Assembly: GCF_024763615.1 (NCBI RefSeq) | Contig: NC_077223.1 | Location: 80,724,627-80,788,626 of the forward strand | DNA from: Phlebotomus papatasi | Lineage: Eukaryota; Arthropoda; Insecta; Diptera; Psychodidae | DNA length: 64,000 nucleotides | Direction of reading: 5' to 3' | Shown: in pieces, positions 20,628-32,522 of the stretch | Position numbering within the stretch: position 1 is the first letter of the stretch | Layout of the letters: each line of letters starts with the position of its first letter | Program-made: the position numbers and the translations under genes | Notes under the pieces: generated by a model | The model's database searches: none | What the model saw: only the letters and a program-made list of their open reading frames with translations | Told to the model about the DNA's origin: nothing

Positions 20628-20722
20628 GTGGCTCGAGTTCCCGGGTTCCCTGGAAAAATGTATGGGTTCCCTGGTTCCCTGAGTTCCCCGGGTTTCCCGT
20701 GGATTCCCTGGCCAGATTGGCT
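20628..20722. repeat. Minisatellite-like GGTTCCCTGG repeats
   Basis: GGTTCCCTGG and close variants (TTCCCGGGTTCCC, GATTCCCTGG) recur about six times within 95 bp. Both strands are open here, which explains the Gly/Pro-rich frames without implying a gene. Confidence 0.65.
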
Positions 20723-21799
20723 CGAGTTCTCCGAAATGAGTTGCGAAATCACTGAAATCACCCTTGCTTTTCACTATTTCATTGCGTTTGACAGCCAATG
20801 TCGGATATTTTGTAAAAAATAGCAGATCTACTAGATATGATGATGGTGATGAAAAAAGAATGTTTTTTTTTGTAAGAATAAAATCACCTTCTTTTCGACA
20901 TCACCATGACGCCATAGTTTTTGGCGTTTTTGGTCTTGTACAAAATGTCACCCTGTCCACTTCTTATTCGTTGCCAATTTTCACTAAAGTTTCACGCAAA
21001 TTCTTGCAAGGGTACAATCACTATCACTATCACTTACCTTTAGATAAGAATCTGGATGAATATCCGCACATGAAGGTGGCTAAATTGGTCACAAAACAAG
21101 AACGCACATGTCGCGTGGTCGCGTCACTTTTTTTCACTCTCGCGTCACGCTTGGCACTGGGTCGAAAGATGGCGTGATCTTTTGACAGCGCGTCGATTGC
21201 GCATGCGCAGCGGCAATTAAAGTGATCCTTTCAAAAGGTTCGCTGCTGTGACATGAGCATTTATCTGGCCAATATCTTATTTAATATGTTAAAATATACA
21301 TTTTTCAAATTTTCATAGTTGTTCTATCATCGGAGTAAATAGCTTATGCACATTTTTGTTTGTTTATCTTTTTTAATATTGTTGATTTACCTAGAGGAAT
21401 GTTGATCTTTTTGAAAAGATCGATTTGACGAAACTTTCAATGGGTCACTTCGTTTGATCCTTTATTTGGATCACTTGAGGCATTCTTTAAAGAAGGATTA
21501 TTTTCATACAAGTACTTTGATGAAAGTGAACCTTTTTGGCCATGATTCTTTTGAAAGGATCCCCAGTGAACCTTTCATTTTTACCAGTGTAACTAACTCC
21601 ATCCCTACACATTGAAATACAAATCATTCTGATTCAAACGTGTTTTTCATAAATTTATAGACAAAAAAATCAATTAGCTGGTTAATTTTACCCTGGTCTC
21701 TCCTATTAAGAATTACATTACTGAAAACAACAAAAATAATAAATTCTATGTAAGGTTCAAAACAACATCCATGAAAAGAGAATTTATAAAATAATCCAA

Positions 21800-22860
21800 T
21801 ATGGTAATTTGTCTAAAGCGAGACAGTTTGGAATGTTGGACAAAGCAGTGTGGAATGTGAGACACCTCCTTAAAAACTTGATAATAAATAAATTAAATAT
21901 TTCAATTTTTGAATAAAAAGATTATTAAACCTATTTTTGTGATTATTTGAGAAGTTAAAAATGCAAAAGTCGTTATTAAATAATCAAAGAGTGACTTGCA
22001 AGAAAAATTTAAAAAATGTATTGCATGCGTGATATTCATAACCTTGACACGGTAGTTGTCATTTTCTCTGTTTCTTATGGAAGTTGCTAGGAAAATATCA
22101 AAGTGTTTTGTTGGATTTTTCGGCATAATTTGTGAAATATTATTAAGTACGTAGTGAAAATTGAAGGACATACATCCATTTAAAAGGTGAATAGAAAATA
22201 TTAGTGAAATATTACATTTAAAAAGGAGAGAAAAGTGATTTAATTTCGTGTTGCTTTCAAAACAAGTTTTATGAAATCTTGGACAAGTTGATTTTGTGAA
22301 TGAATTTGGTGGTTTTGTGCAATGAAATCATGTTCACAAGGACGACAAAGATTCTTAAACGGAGAAATAGTTGCAACAGCAGTTAGCAGCTGATAAAGAG
22401 AAAATCTCCTGGAAAAGGTTACAAAGATTTCCAGATTCCGAAGACCACTTTTTCTGACAGAATGGATAGTAAATATCGCAAAAACACCTGGAGAAAGACA
22501 AAGAGGAGCCTCTACAGAACTCCCAAAGCAAGTGGAAAAGGAGCTGGGCGGATGGGGAATTGAAATGTGCTAAAAATTGCATCCGCTTTAAAGGTATAAC
22601 TGCTGGACAGCGCGAGGAGTCTGTGAAATTAACAGAACCTCTTTTTGGTTGGACGTCCAGGAAGTTCTTGGTAATTAGCGTTCCTCAACTGTTGCCCGGA
22701 CATAAAGGAGGGATTAGCATAACCATCCAATATGCAAGTATACATATACAGAAAACCCTCAACATTTGATTTTCTTTCGTATAATATTTTGTCATTAATA
22801 TCACTATGTCCAACTTTCCAAAAATTTTTGTTCCGCTTTCCAAAATTTTGTCCATTTTTT
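21800..22860. mobile_element. Possible diverged pogo-like element
   Basis: The left side has TTTGGAATGTTGGACAAAGC and the right side TGTCCAACTTTCCAAAAAT, similar in inverted sense and reminiscent of the GTCCAA-bearing ends of the pogo-like elements at 34881 and 55491. Between them are short coding-like stretches (for example from ATG 22463, MDSKYRKNTWRK; and 22560-22769) that I cannot assign. Exact ends and TA duplications were not found. Confidence 0.3.
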
Positions 22861-23395
22861 CAACATATGTTGTTTTTTAATTTGATGGAATATTCCAATT
22901 AATTGGTTGAAATATCTATTAAAAACTGTTAAGATTCTGTTAAAGTATTTCACAAGCAATCTCATGATGCAATGAAAATAAAAAAAAATAAATATTTATT
23001 CGGCTTAAAATGCATTTGAAATTGAACTTTTTCTTAAGTGTCTTCCTTTCCACAATCCACCCTAATTAGGAGTTATATAAATTATTTTCCGCAACCCCAA
23101 CAGGGATAAGCGGTTGAAAATTAATTAATGAAAAATATAAATTATTTGTCATAAAATCATCTCACGGATTGATATTCTTACAAAATTCTGGAATTCCAAA
23201 GTTTTGAAAAAACGATGTCACTGATTTTCTGTACCATGAGGCTGGAAATCGATTGAAGCGGGCGCAATTGCTCTCGCTGGCTTATTTGGACCATTAAAAT
23301 GTCAAACAATGTAAATTAATATAGGGAGGCTGACTATTGAGCCGGTGCTCCGCATGTCCCTTTCTCACTGATAAAAAATTCGCTTTTTGTATATA

Positions 23396-23411
23396 ATAAT
23401 ACAGATTGTGA
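23396..23411. repeat. Left target-site duplication of a LINE insertion
   Basis: ATAATACAGATTGTGA is repeated exactly at 23608-23623. A perfect 16-bp direct repeat around a 5'-truncated, A/T-tailed segment is the expected footprint of target-primed reverse transcription. Confidence 0.75.
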
Positions 23412-23607
23412 TTTAAGACATGTATTAGTAGGGTGCTGCAGGGATGTAAAAGGGAGGGAAGATAGAGGAGAATTCTGAACGAAGATGGAAGAGGGGCAGA
23501 TTATTTGAGAAGATTGGAAGCTGCAAAAAATATGTATTAATGTTAAAGTAAGTTAGGTTAAACAATGTATGCTACAAGGTCCAAAATGGACGCTAATAAA
23601 GAATTAT
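23412..23607 (+). mobile_element. 5'-truncated LINE 3' end
   Basis: A 196-bp insertion between perfect 16-bp duplications. The start translates as HVLVGCCRDVKGRE followed by in-frame stops, resembling the extreme C-terminal region of non-LTR retrotransposon ORF2 proteins (the 'HVL.GC' zone after the RT domain). It ends in AATAAAGAATT. I infer a dead-on-arrival fragment of a Jockey/R1/CR1-like LINE; the clade is not determinable from so little. Confidence 0.6.
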
Positions 23608-23623
23608 ATAATACAGATTGTGA
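23608..23623. repeat. Right target-site duplication of the LINE insertion
   Basis: Exact copy of 23396-23411, immediately after the A/T-rich 3' tail of the LINE fragment. Confidence 0.75.
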
Positions 23624-23923
23624 ATAAATGTGCTCAAAAGAAAAACTGATTTTCTGTGTTTTTGCCTATATGTGTGTTATTGATAAATTGCTAAGAAATT
23701 TGAAATTCCGAGTTCTCGTTTCTCGTCTTCGGTGGTACCCCCCCTCCTCAACTCTACAGAATGTCTATTAAATGTTTTCTCTCCTTTCTTAATCTGAGCA
23801 TTATTTTAATATTATGCTGCTTAATTATTGGATTGAGGTCCAGAATATTGAAAAAATAATTTAGAAAAAAAAGTATGAAGAACCTTCTTTTAATTCTGAA
23901 CTATAGCCCCGTTCTAATTCTTA

Positions 23924-24195
23924 GGGGAAACCAGGGCACCTTTGAAATAGAAATTTTTCTCCTAATTTTAAAAGTAACTGAGTATTATCATAATGCAGTT
24001 TAGCTTCACAATTGGTTTATGAAGCCAAATTATATCATATGTAACGTCCAGTTCTACTTAAAAATATTTGCCCTACATCCCCCTATTGGAGAAAAACATT
24101 TACTGTTTAGTATAAAATCTTACCCTCTCTGGCTTGAGAAAAAGCAATTGTCCCTGTTTTACCTCAAATGCTCCTGGAAGCTTTTTTACTAATGC
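23924..24195. mobile_element. Degraded TAGGGGAAACC-ended element
   Basis: It starts GGGGAAACCAGGGCACCTTT after TA. The body (CATAATGCAGTTTAGCTTCACAA) matches 26245-26300, and the right side TTTTACTAATGCC resembles the right side of that second copy. The right terminus is decayed, so the end coordinate is approximate. Confidence 0.45.
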
Positions 24196-24199
24196 CACT

Positions 24200-25160
24200 A
24201 GACAGTTACCTGTAACAAAAAGAAAAACATTTTAAAAACTATTTAATAGATTAAATTTTAATAATACTTTCAGAACAGAAAGAACTCTTCTCTTTGTTTT
24301 TTGTCAGAATGCTCATTAACAATTACTGCGATGGTGTATAGTAAAAAGTTAATTCAAGTTGGGAACACAATGGAGAGAAAAGTTTTTAGCCAGAATAACC
24401 AATTTTATCTCTAAAAACTATACATGTATTGTAAGTCTGTTTAAAATGTGAAATTTAATAACATCCAATTTGTTCCGTTGCAAATTCTAAATATTTTCCT
24501 CCTTCAGAGTCACACTCATGTTCACGCGGTATATTTTAATGACCCGAGGGTGCTTCTGCATCGTGACCTCTCATATGAAGTTTTCTGCATATATGCACAT
24601 ATAGGAGAGAATGAAAGACTTGGGGAGAGCATGAGAAATATTTCTTTAAAACGAAAAAAAAAGCGAGTGAGATTGCAACAAAGTTATGAACATTGTAATT
24701 TTACGCTATGTTTATAAGAGAATACCACTCTACAAACACACCCCTAATATGCTATTCACGTTCATTATACTTTATGAATGAAATCATCATTCTTAGTGTT
24801 TTTTTACTCCTTTTTCATGCTATATAGTCCCACTTCTTCAGTCCAGAAAAATAAACCTTTTGCTACTCCCCATTGCTGTGACATACCAAATTACAATCTT
24901 TCTCTTTGCTTGGACTACGTTTTAGTAAGACTTACGAACGTCAGAGAATTTATAGCAGAATGTGTTATGAAAACGTGTTAATCTTTGCTGTTTGCCGAAA
25001 ATGTAGCTTCTTTCCTAATCACTGCTATTGCTAAACTTCAGTTGACTACCTATCTCAGATCGAGCTCTCTTTTACAAGGTAGACTATCTTGCATGGTTGA
25101 ATATGAAAATGATCAATTGTTAAAAACGTTTCGCCCGGTTGATTGGACGTCTCTCCGTAG
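24200..25160. other. AT-rich DNA without recognisable gene
   Basis: Open frames of 67 to 89 codons occur at 24448-24717 and 24778-24981, but neither resembles a known protein or shows splice-bounded coding structure. Confidence 0.45.
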
Positions 25161-25162
25161 TA

Positions 25163-25380
25163 AGTTAAAGCACGCTACCTTCGAACGATTTATGCTTCGC
25201 ACAAATCGTTTTCTTTCAATGTGTTATGAATGAATTTAATCCATTATAATTTTATATTTTAATAGCTAATCCAATGTCTCAAATTTTCAGAAAAGGGCTA
25301 TGGGTGAAATCGATAAGGAACATAGAGAAAAAATTGAATTGTCCGAAGCTTGAGTCATCCAAAGGTAGCGTGCTTTCCCC
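25163..25380. mobile_element. 218-bp MITE, AAAGCACGCTACCTTC family
   Basis: The right end is GGTAGCGTGCTTTCCCC followed by TA. The left end (AAAGCACGCTACCTTCG) is complementary, but its GGGG has decayed. The same ends, slightly changed, bound 51379-51574. Confidence 0.65.
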
Positions 25381-25676
25381 TATGTAATCATTCGATTTTG
25401 GAAAAAAAAATCTATTTTTGTGTTTAAAACGAAATTTTTCATTTTTCCAAGAAAGATTGTAAACGGCTGAATGAATTTCATTTTATTCTTGGATCTACTA
25501 AGGCCTTTCTAAATCAGTCATTTGAAAGATCATTAAATAATTCTCGAAATATCGCTTCAATTCTGAAATTAAGACAGCTTTAAGGTTTAAGTAAAATATT
25601 TACAGTCAGATTTAAGATTATTCAGAATAAGGCACATTTGTTTTTCAAATACTTTTTCAAAATCTTCAGTATTTAA

Positions 25677-25809
25677 TGCCCTAGACACACTTACAACTTA
25701 AGCCGAGAGACCACTTAGTGGAAAATTATGGGAATGTACTTTAATCATTATTTCTAATATAATTACGCTAAGCCGTCTCTCGGATAATCCTCAGGTCTGT
25801 CGAGGCCCT
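25677..25809. repeat. Palindromic CCCTAGACACACTTA repeat, copy 1
   Basis: It starts CCCTAGACACACTTACAACT and ends GGTCTGTCGAGGCCCTA, with an inner AGCCGAGAGAC/GTCTCTCGG pair. Related copies lie at about 40059-40158 (half) and 57591-57826 (full). Confidence 0.55.
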
Positions 25810-25810
25810 A

Positions 25811-26011
25811 ATACGAGCTTCAGACCTAAGGCTTAGCCATATGACTTAAATCCTTTAATTCCTTAATCCTTATCTTGCAAGATTTTTGAAGAAATTGTTG
25901 GTTCGGATTGGATATTAAAAGCAAATTAACCATGAAAAATCAACAATATTGTTATTTACATTTTTGAGGCCTTTGAGAACTGGGCTAAACCTGCAGTCAG
26001 AAGCCGGTATA
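25811..26011. mobile_element. TACGGGCTTCAGACC-family MITE, copy 1
   Basis: The left end (CTTCAGACCTAAGGCTTAGCC) and right end (GGCTAAACCTGCAGTCAGAAG) are imperfect inverted partners. Copies with the same layout occur at 27904-28110 and, inverted and shorter, at 34561-34689. This copy abuts the palindromic repeat at 25677-25809. Confidence 0.65.
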
Positions 26012-26204
26012 AGGGTTACAAAGTCTTTTGAAACCAGTTTTAAAATTAAAGAAAACTTGAAAAAGTTCGATTTAGCACAGTTTTTGTGAGCTTTGTAGCT
26101 TATTGATACCTTTGATATTGATACTAAAAATATACAGATTTTTTTGCAGATTAACAATAAATCTCTAAGGGCAAGTTTAAAGATATAAGATTAAAGCTAA
26201 GAGG

Positions 26205-26570
26205 GAAGTAGGGCACCTTTGAATTGGGGTACCTATAGGGCTTTTTCTGCTGTTTTGAAATGGAACTGGACCTTACCACAATGTAATTCAGCTCCACAAA
26301 CTCATTAGGGGAATGTAGGCATGGTTCGTATAGAGTGAACCTTCAAACGATGCGAATTTTCTCATTGTTTGCAAAGAGCTGACTTACCATTTCTCATCTC
26401 GTTTCATGAGCTTAATAATTATCTATCTTATGGCTAAGAAAAGACCAACTAACTCTTTGCAAACAAGGAGAAAATTTGCGTTGTTTGAAGGTTCACTCTG
26501 TGCGAACCATGCCAACATTCCCCTAATAGGAGGAAAAAAGCCCTATTTTAAAGGTGTCTCACTAATGCTT
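26205..26570. mobile_element. Older element split by the 26308-26523 MITE
   Basis: The left part begins GGGAAGTAGGGCACCTTTG and matches 23924-24000. The right part AAAAGCCCTATTTTAAAGG follows the inserted MITE. The 216-bp element at 26308-26523 interrupts it at a TA, giving a relative age order. Confidence 0.5.
26308..26523. mobile_element. 216-bp GGGGAATGTAGGCATGG MITE, copy 1
   Basis: The ends begin GGGGAATGTAGGCATGGTTC and are complementary for about 45 bp, with TA on both sides. Three further copies lie at 35768, 38324 and 38609, and two of these are also exactly 216 bp. There is no ORF. Inner arms carry GCAAAGAGCT-type complementary segments, so the whole unit can fold back. Confidence 0.88.
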
Positions 26571-27900
26571 TATCGTAGAATTTAGGAACACAACTACCAC
26601 TTCATTTAAGTTATCTCACAAACTACAATTTTCATAAAAGAATCACACCTTCCATAAGCTAAAACAAACTCATCAGTAGCTTTTTTTCGGGAAAATATCC
26701 AACATACAAAAACCAAAAAAAAAAGACAGAGAAGCAAGATCAATATCCAAAACCATTTCTCTTTTAAATATTTTTCGCAGGAGACAGAATCGCTAATTAA
26801 ATTTGGCAGAATTCGCCCGCAAAAATCAAGACTTATATTGAGTTGAAAATGTGAACAAGTTGCAAAAGAGGTTGCCACGAGGAATTCGATGATGCCGTAT
26901 TAAGATGGAAAATAAAAAAAAATTGAGAGGGTATTTTGGACAATTCTTTTCGTTTTAATACAATAAAATCATATGTGAATAAAAGGAGTGAGCAAGACCA
27001 AAAATTGATGATAAACACCGCATACAATTCATTTACATATCAACATCTCTTAAATGACAGCTTTTGCAGTTGATGTTGCCAAAAAAGGAACATATTGCGA
27101 TGCTTAAATTGACCCCACTGGCCGGACACTTCAATTCGCCTCTTGGACCAAATGGTCACTGGCCAAAAATTGATCCGGCAATCAGAATGAGCAAAAACAA
27201 AATGAGATATAGCCACACATATATTCCCGACCATCTCCAATAAACATTCCACACCAAAAGGATCCACAAAATCTCAATGCCCAAAAAGCTGGTAATTAAT
27301 TGGAGATTACGCTACCAAAAACCCCAAAAATGACAATTTTATTTAAAATTCCATCCACTCGATATACCAAGTAACACATTTAATCCCATTTTCCATCGTG
27401 TTGAATAATGAAGTAATTACCTTTTGATAGCCATAAATTAATTACATATAATTAAGGCTTTCATCGCCATACACACCACATCAGGAAAATCACCAAGGAA
27501 ATCTCCACATGTTGCATACTCAAATTAGATACGAAAAAGCATTGAATTATTGTCACAAAGCATCATCGCTATAAAAGACTAGCATTCATATTGCATATTA
27601 TAATAATTTTCATCTACTATAAAATATAATGTGATTGAGATGATTTTTATGTGTCGACATTGTATTTCAATTTGATGTCATAAAATATATCTGAATGTTT
27701 ATTAGCACATATTGCAAATTAACATTCATCAATTGGGATATGAATGGGACTATTGAGGCCTAAAGCAATCACTAAATAAATTTAGCCTATTAGATCACAA
27801 CGATTCATAAACAAAATAGAGACAATTAAACTCTATGCATATGGGTAGAGTTTTAGGACAGAATATTTAATGGATGTTCTTCTACAAAATCATACAGACC
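26571..27900. other. AT-rich DNA without recognisable gene
   Basis: The minus-strand frame at 27267-27040 (75 codons) lies in a slightly less AT-rich patch but has no recognisable motif. I see no RNA gene or paired repeat. Confidence 0.45.
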
Positions 27901-27903
27901 CTT

Positions 27904-28110
27904 ATACGGGCTTCAGGCCTAAGGCTTAGCCATCCAGCTTAACTCCTCAGATTCCCTATCAAGCACGATTTTTTTAAGAAATTTTTGTTTAGAATTGGAT
28001 AATAAGGGCAAATTATGCATTAGATTTTGAAAAATCATTGAAATTGCTTATTATTTAGATTTTTGAGACCTTCGGGAACTAGGCTAAACCTCCAGTCTGA
28101 AGCCGGTCTT
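27904..28110. mobile_element. TACGGGCTTCAGGCC-family MITE, copy 2
   Basis: The same ends and interior as 25811-26011 (CTTCAGGCCTAAGGCTTAGCC at the left, GGCTAAACCTCCAGTCTGAAG at the right). Similarity is high along the full length. Confidence 0.7.
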
Positions 28111-28128
28111 AGACATATCTGAATTCTT

Positions 28129-28545
28129 AACAGGGCAACTGTTCCAAATTTCGGCATAGTTGAATGTAAAGCCCCGAAATCTTAAGTTTGAAATGTAATA
28201 TTTTTAAAATACAATTTGATTTTTTGTTACTTCTTTTTAAGAAATGTTGCTTAAAATCTTGTGTATACTTTATCGCCTTAGTTTTTTGTAAAATCATTCT
28301 TAATGCAATTTGAAATGAATAAAAATATAGACATAGCTATGAGTAATATTTCGCCCAAATTTTCAAAACTCTTTTAAAGTCTTTTCCACATCATCTCGTT
28401 CGTAGAAGCGACATATATTTTTCTATTTCTTGCATTATGTAACGTATAGAGTAGATATGAAAAAAAACAAAAATATCATGGAAATGTGAGGGATAAAAGA
28501 AGTGGCCGAAACTGCAAGCTGGCCGAAATTTGGTACAATTACCCT
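28129..28545. mobile_element. Decayed pogo-like MITE with TTTCGGC ends
   Basis: The left end CAACTGTTCCAAATTTCGGC pairs with GCCGAAATTTGGTACAATT at the right. The ends resemble those of 49645-51163. The GGGG terminus survives only as AGGG. No coding remnant is visible. Confidence 0.55.
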
Positions 28546-28969
28546 ATTTGATATGCAGTTAATAAATTTAATTATCGGGGGTTTCAGTAAGAGAGTTCTC
28601 GTTAGAAAGTATAACCCAAAACTTGTAGCGACTGTTTATTAGAATTTAATATAAAGACAGTGCAATTTTATAGGAAAATGATAATTTCGATTATATCTAA
28701 AAAAAAAAAGTCTTGTTAAACGAACAAATGGATTTTGTTCAAATTTTATCAAAAAGAAATTATTTATTAATTTGATAGAACTTTTTCTTGCATTTCATAT
28801 GGAAAAACATCCTTTTGACAAACTTGCCTCGTTAATTTGACAAAACTTTTTTTCAGAGTATCAGAGTCAATATACATAAAAATTCAGCTATATATTGACT
28901 ATTTGGATATAAGAATTCAAACTGATGGAAAATTTTACTAGTCTCCTTTAGATTTCTAGGACATTCTAT

Positions 28970-29228
28970 TAAGGCGGATTAGTTGTCCAAAATTACAAGC
29001 AAGCTGTCCAAAATTGCAATCAAATTCTTCTCTACATTTTTATTAATTTTTGAATAAATTAGGATTAATTTTAGAAAAAATAAAGACGATAAAATGCTTG
29101 TCAAGGTTCCAAAAAAAAATCTAAAGAGCGAACAACAAAAAACTTGAATTTCTATTGAAAATATTGGACTTTCAACTTAGGATATTGGTGTTTATATGCA
29201 GCCTGTCCCAAATTATGAGCACTTCCCC
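28970..29228. mobile_element. Truncated pogo-like element, right end only
   Basis: From AAGGCGGATTAGTTGTCC to AATTATGAGCACTTCCCC it follows the right third of 34881-35606 and 55491-56558. No matching left end was found upstream, so this is a 5'-deleted copy. Confidence 0.6.
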
Positions 29229-30400
29229 TTAATATAAAAAAAAAAAATTAAATAACTAGCTGAACTGAACTTATTTACTTAGTAAACTGTTGAAAATAAT
29301 TTATAGTTAAAATAGTTAGAGTGAAAATGATGGGAACTAGTCCTGAACACTCGCATCTTTACAAATACACCTCTCTATAATCAGGAAAATATTTTCTTTA
29401 TACCTTCTCGGCCAACATGTGAAAATTATAATCTCTATATAAGCATTAAATGCTGGAGGATACAATCAATAATGCTGCAGTGTTTTTAATTCAAAAACAT
29501 CACAGCCAAAATTGACGTTCATAACATACAATCCCCTCAATTTTAATGATAAAACAAATATTGCAATGGAAATTTTGAGAACAATTAATTTGGCAATATC
29601 ACAAAACTAAATGTGAAACAAATTTGCAATTTTATCTGTCACACTATAGAATTAAAACTTGCCAAAAACAGCATGCAACATTTTTGACTATTTTAATAAT
29701 TATGTTCAAACGTCATATTTATTGTCCACTTCAACCATTCACAACAAATCTTTTCGGGAAAATTTGTGGTCATAAAAGCGGCAATTTCGATCAAAAAACA
29801 AAAAACTTTGAGAAAATTAATGTGTCTCTTCTCCTTTCGAAAGATACAGGGATATTTTTTTCCCAAGCAACTGCTTGGTATAAAATACAAAAATAAATCA
29901 ATTTGGCTTCCTCCTTTGCTCCGCACTTATGTCCCACCTACACAGAATTTTGCTGACTTTTCTCCCTCTTGTTTTCAGTGCATGTATTGTCAAAATACAT
30001 ATTTATTTTAAACAAGTCCATAAACAAAACGTTTCACGATATTTTATCGTTCTTTGCTTCCACAAAAAGATCAAATTTCCACATTATACATTATGTCTCC
30101 TTCACTTCCCCTTCCACATTATTTAGGAAAATCTTTCTTAATCACTATTGAAATTGTTAGTGATCTTAGAATATACAGGGAATAACAAAAATTATAGTAA
30201 TAAATGAGGAATGTGTGAGTTTTACCTTTATTCGCACTTTTACGATCTTTAGTTATTTCTGTAACTGTCTGTTAAAGTAACGATCTTTCGTTAAGTTTTC
30301 TAATTAGGGTTATTGATATTGCTTATTTTTTAAAAACAAAAATTCCATGTTAGTTTGTGTTTACTGTATTTGTTTTGAAAGTCTTGAATAATTGATGTTA
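29229..30400. other. AT-rich DNA without recognisable gene
   Basis: Several overlapping short open frames between 29624 and 30151 occupy both strands and show no family motif. Nothing else is supported. Confidence 0.45.
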
Positions 30401-30402
30401 TA

Positions 30403-30617
30403 GGGGAAAGTACTCTTCCTTCGAACGTTCATGCCTTCGAATAATATGAATTTTCTTTTTTTTGTCCTTAGAGACTTACACATTTCTATTAAATATTAGT
30501 TACCTAATCATCAATTATTGATAATTACCTGTTAATTATGTCTAAGTTTCTTAGAGAAGATAAAAGAAATTGACATTATTCGAAGGCATGAACGTTCGAA
30601 GGGAGAGTACTTTCCGC
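30403..30617. mobile_element. 215-bp MITE with CTTCGAACG motifs
   Basis: It starts GGGGAAAGTACTCTTCCTTC, and the complement closes the right end (GAGAGTACTTTCCGC) with TA on both sides. TTCGAA occurs twice in each arm with similar spacing, a pattern shared in principle, not in sequence, with the other TAGGGG-ended families here. Confidence 0.85.
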
Positions 30618-30619
30618 TA

Positions 30620-32103
30620 CTAGCTTAAATTGTAACTTAATAAAAAATGGTAATTTAAGCAATTCGAAAAAAACTATTAACACTCTTAATTACTTTTTGA
30701 ACTGCATATTAAATTAACGACTTGTTAAGTTTGTAACCACAGTATTGATAACCAATAAATAGTAAAAATCCTTAACGATTTATTCTAAAATTGGTACTAA
30801 ACAAGGTTAAAATGTATTCATGAAAACTTAACGAAAAGATTCAAACACCCATAAATTTAATAAATTAATTTCTTATCGAACTTGGACACCTCGTAAAATT
30901 ATAATGCGAAATACGTGTAATCAAGAATAAAATACGACAAATTTTAATTTTCACAGCCAACACACAAGATTAACGATTTTAATGAAATTCCGAACATCAA
31001 TCAAGTCTAAATCCAATCTTTCCGATTATAATAAGAAAAGCCCGAAACATACATATTGAAAAGCGAGAAAAAATCGCTAAATGTCACTAATGTTCACTAA
31101 GTACATAATTTATGATCTCGGTATCATATTAATCTATTGTTTGATATGGTGACCCAAAAGAGTGCTTTTATTGTGCAAAAATTTTCTCCAATCAATTCAA
31201 AAAGCCTCATGAATAATTTTACTGAAAAAAAAATGAGGCAAGTTTTATCTCATCCACAGAACTGTGGGCAGAATCTGCAAATGCGATAAAAGATTTGTCT
31301 GGTGAAGTAGTTAAAAATAGTCACCCCAAACACCAACGAAGAATTTTGCACACAAACGAAAGACTGAACTTTTAACGATGATAGGTCAACGTCTCTGAAG
31401 AAATCCTCTTCACATCTCGTCGAGCGCCTTGCTCCATCACTCAATTAACTCCCAACCAATCGCAAACAGTAGAGAATGTCATGCTATACAAATAAACTAT
31501 GTTGTATTTGTTGTGTCAACAGAACAACAAAACAATATATTGCATAATTAGAGCCAAACACTTAATTATAACACAATTTTCCTTTATCTAATGGCGCCAA
31601 AAGACAAGAGAGGAGACACATGAATCTCTTTCACATTTAAAGAAAACAAAAAAGTACACAAGATATGTTAAGTCAAAAGTAAATATATGCTATATACTTC
31701 ACCAAAAGCTCTCTTTCGATGTTGTCAAGCTCTTGAGCTTCTATTTTTTTATGAATTAATAAAAATTCCAGAAATTCCATCTTTCATTAAGTAATCACCA
31801 GAGACCTATATCTCCAGAGAAACTGAAACTGAAACATTGAAGAGACAATTTCCCGAGAGAAAATTATTCAATTATTGATAACGCTAGATACTGGGATAGC
31901 TGAGGAATTGCAATTATCTATAAATTTTCACAATTTCCCAATGGATTTTTGTCACACAGATAATCCTTAACCTTTCTCGAACGGACATGTTCTCATAGTT
32001 CTCATATTTTGAAGGTAATAACATGAGAAAAATGAAAATATGAGACACGTGAAATTAAATATCTTCTAGAATTCTTAAAATATAAAACAGTTCTTAAAAA
32101 ATA
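30620..32103. other. AT-rich DNA without recognisable gene
   Basis: A minus-strand frame at 31444-31250 and an initiator-like TCAGTC at 31367-31362 (minus) are the only hints of function, and both are weak. Confidence 0.4.
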
Positions 32104-32105
32104 TA

Positions 32106-32349
32106 GGGTAAAATGGTACAAGTTGGACAGTGGTACAAGTAATGGTATAATTTGGACAGGGCTTTTTGTCTTGATAAATTTAGTACTTCATTTTTATTTG
32201 TATATTTTTAATGCTTTAGTTTTATAATTTGGTTCCTTGTGCTTAAAAACAAATTTTGTACTGTATTTATCAAGAAAAAAGTCATGTCCAAATTGTATCG
32301 GCGAATTGTTCAACTTGTAACACTAATTCCAAATTATATCACTTTACCC
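32106..32349. mobile_element. 244-bp MITE with GGTACAAGTTGGAC motifs
   Basis: It starts GGGTAAAATGGTACAAGTTG and ends AATTATATCACTTTACCC, flanked by TA. The unit TGGTACAAGTTGGACA recurs in both arms in variant form. The copy at 46670-46879 belongs to the same family. Confidence 0.8.
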
Positions 32350-32522
32350 TACTTAAAAACATTTTGGATAAATCAATTTAAAATAACAAATTTTGCATTA
32401 ATTAAAATGAACAAGCATAAATTTAAGAATTTCGTTACCATGTTAGTAATTTAATATTTCCCAAAAAAAATTAATTTATATAAACAATAACTTGACCTTT
32501 TAAAGTTTAGTACACGCATGTA

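Larger units (their letters stand above)
17591..21589. mobile_element. 4.0-kb CACTGGTAAAAAT-ended TIR element
   Basis: The left end CACTGGTAAAAATGAAAGGT and its inverted copy at the right end are bounded by TA at 17589-17590 and 21590-21591. Inside both ends are many short AAAGGATCA/TGATCCTTT and GAACCTTT motifs, probably transposase-binding subterminal repeats. The interior carries an unrelated inverted-repeat element (about 18874-20070) and a segment with exon-like features on the minus strand (20197-21200). No transposase was recognised. The short elements at 3086-3422 and 45837-46118 share its termini. I infer a non-autonomous, cargo-carrying member of the family. Confidence 0.75.

Noticed and set aside
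20764..21177. 137-codon plus-strand frame
   Set aside because: It crosses sequence whose better signals lie on the opposite strand, uses histidine-rich low-complexity DNA and has no family motif.
22463..22769. Coding-like stretches MDSKYRKNTWRK and the 70-codon frame at 22560
   Set aside because: They lie in different frames interrupted by stops, and I could not match either to a pogo transposase with confidence; kept only as a possible diverged element.
31250..31444. Initiator-like TCAGTC on the minus strand near 31367 with a partial downstream element
   Set aside because: Short motifs of this kind occur by chance. The frame that follows is short and unrecognised, and there is no TATA or other support.
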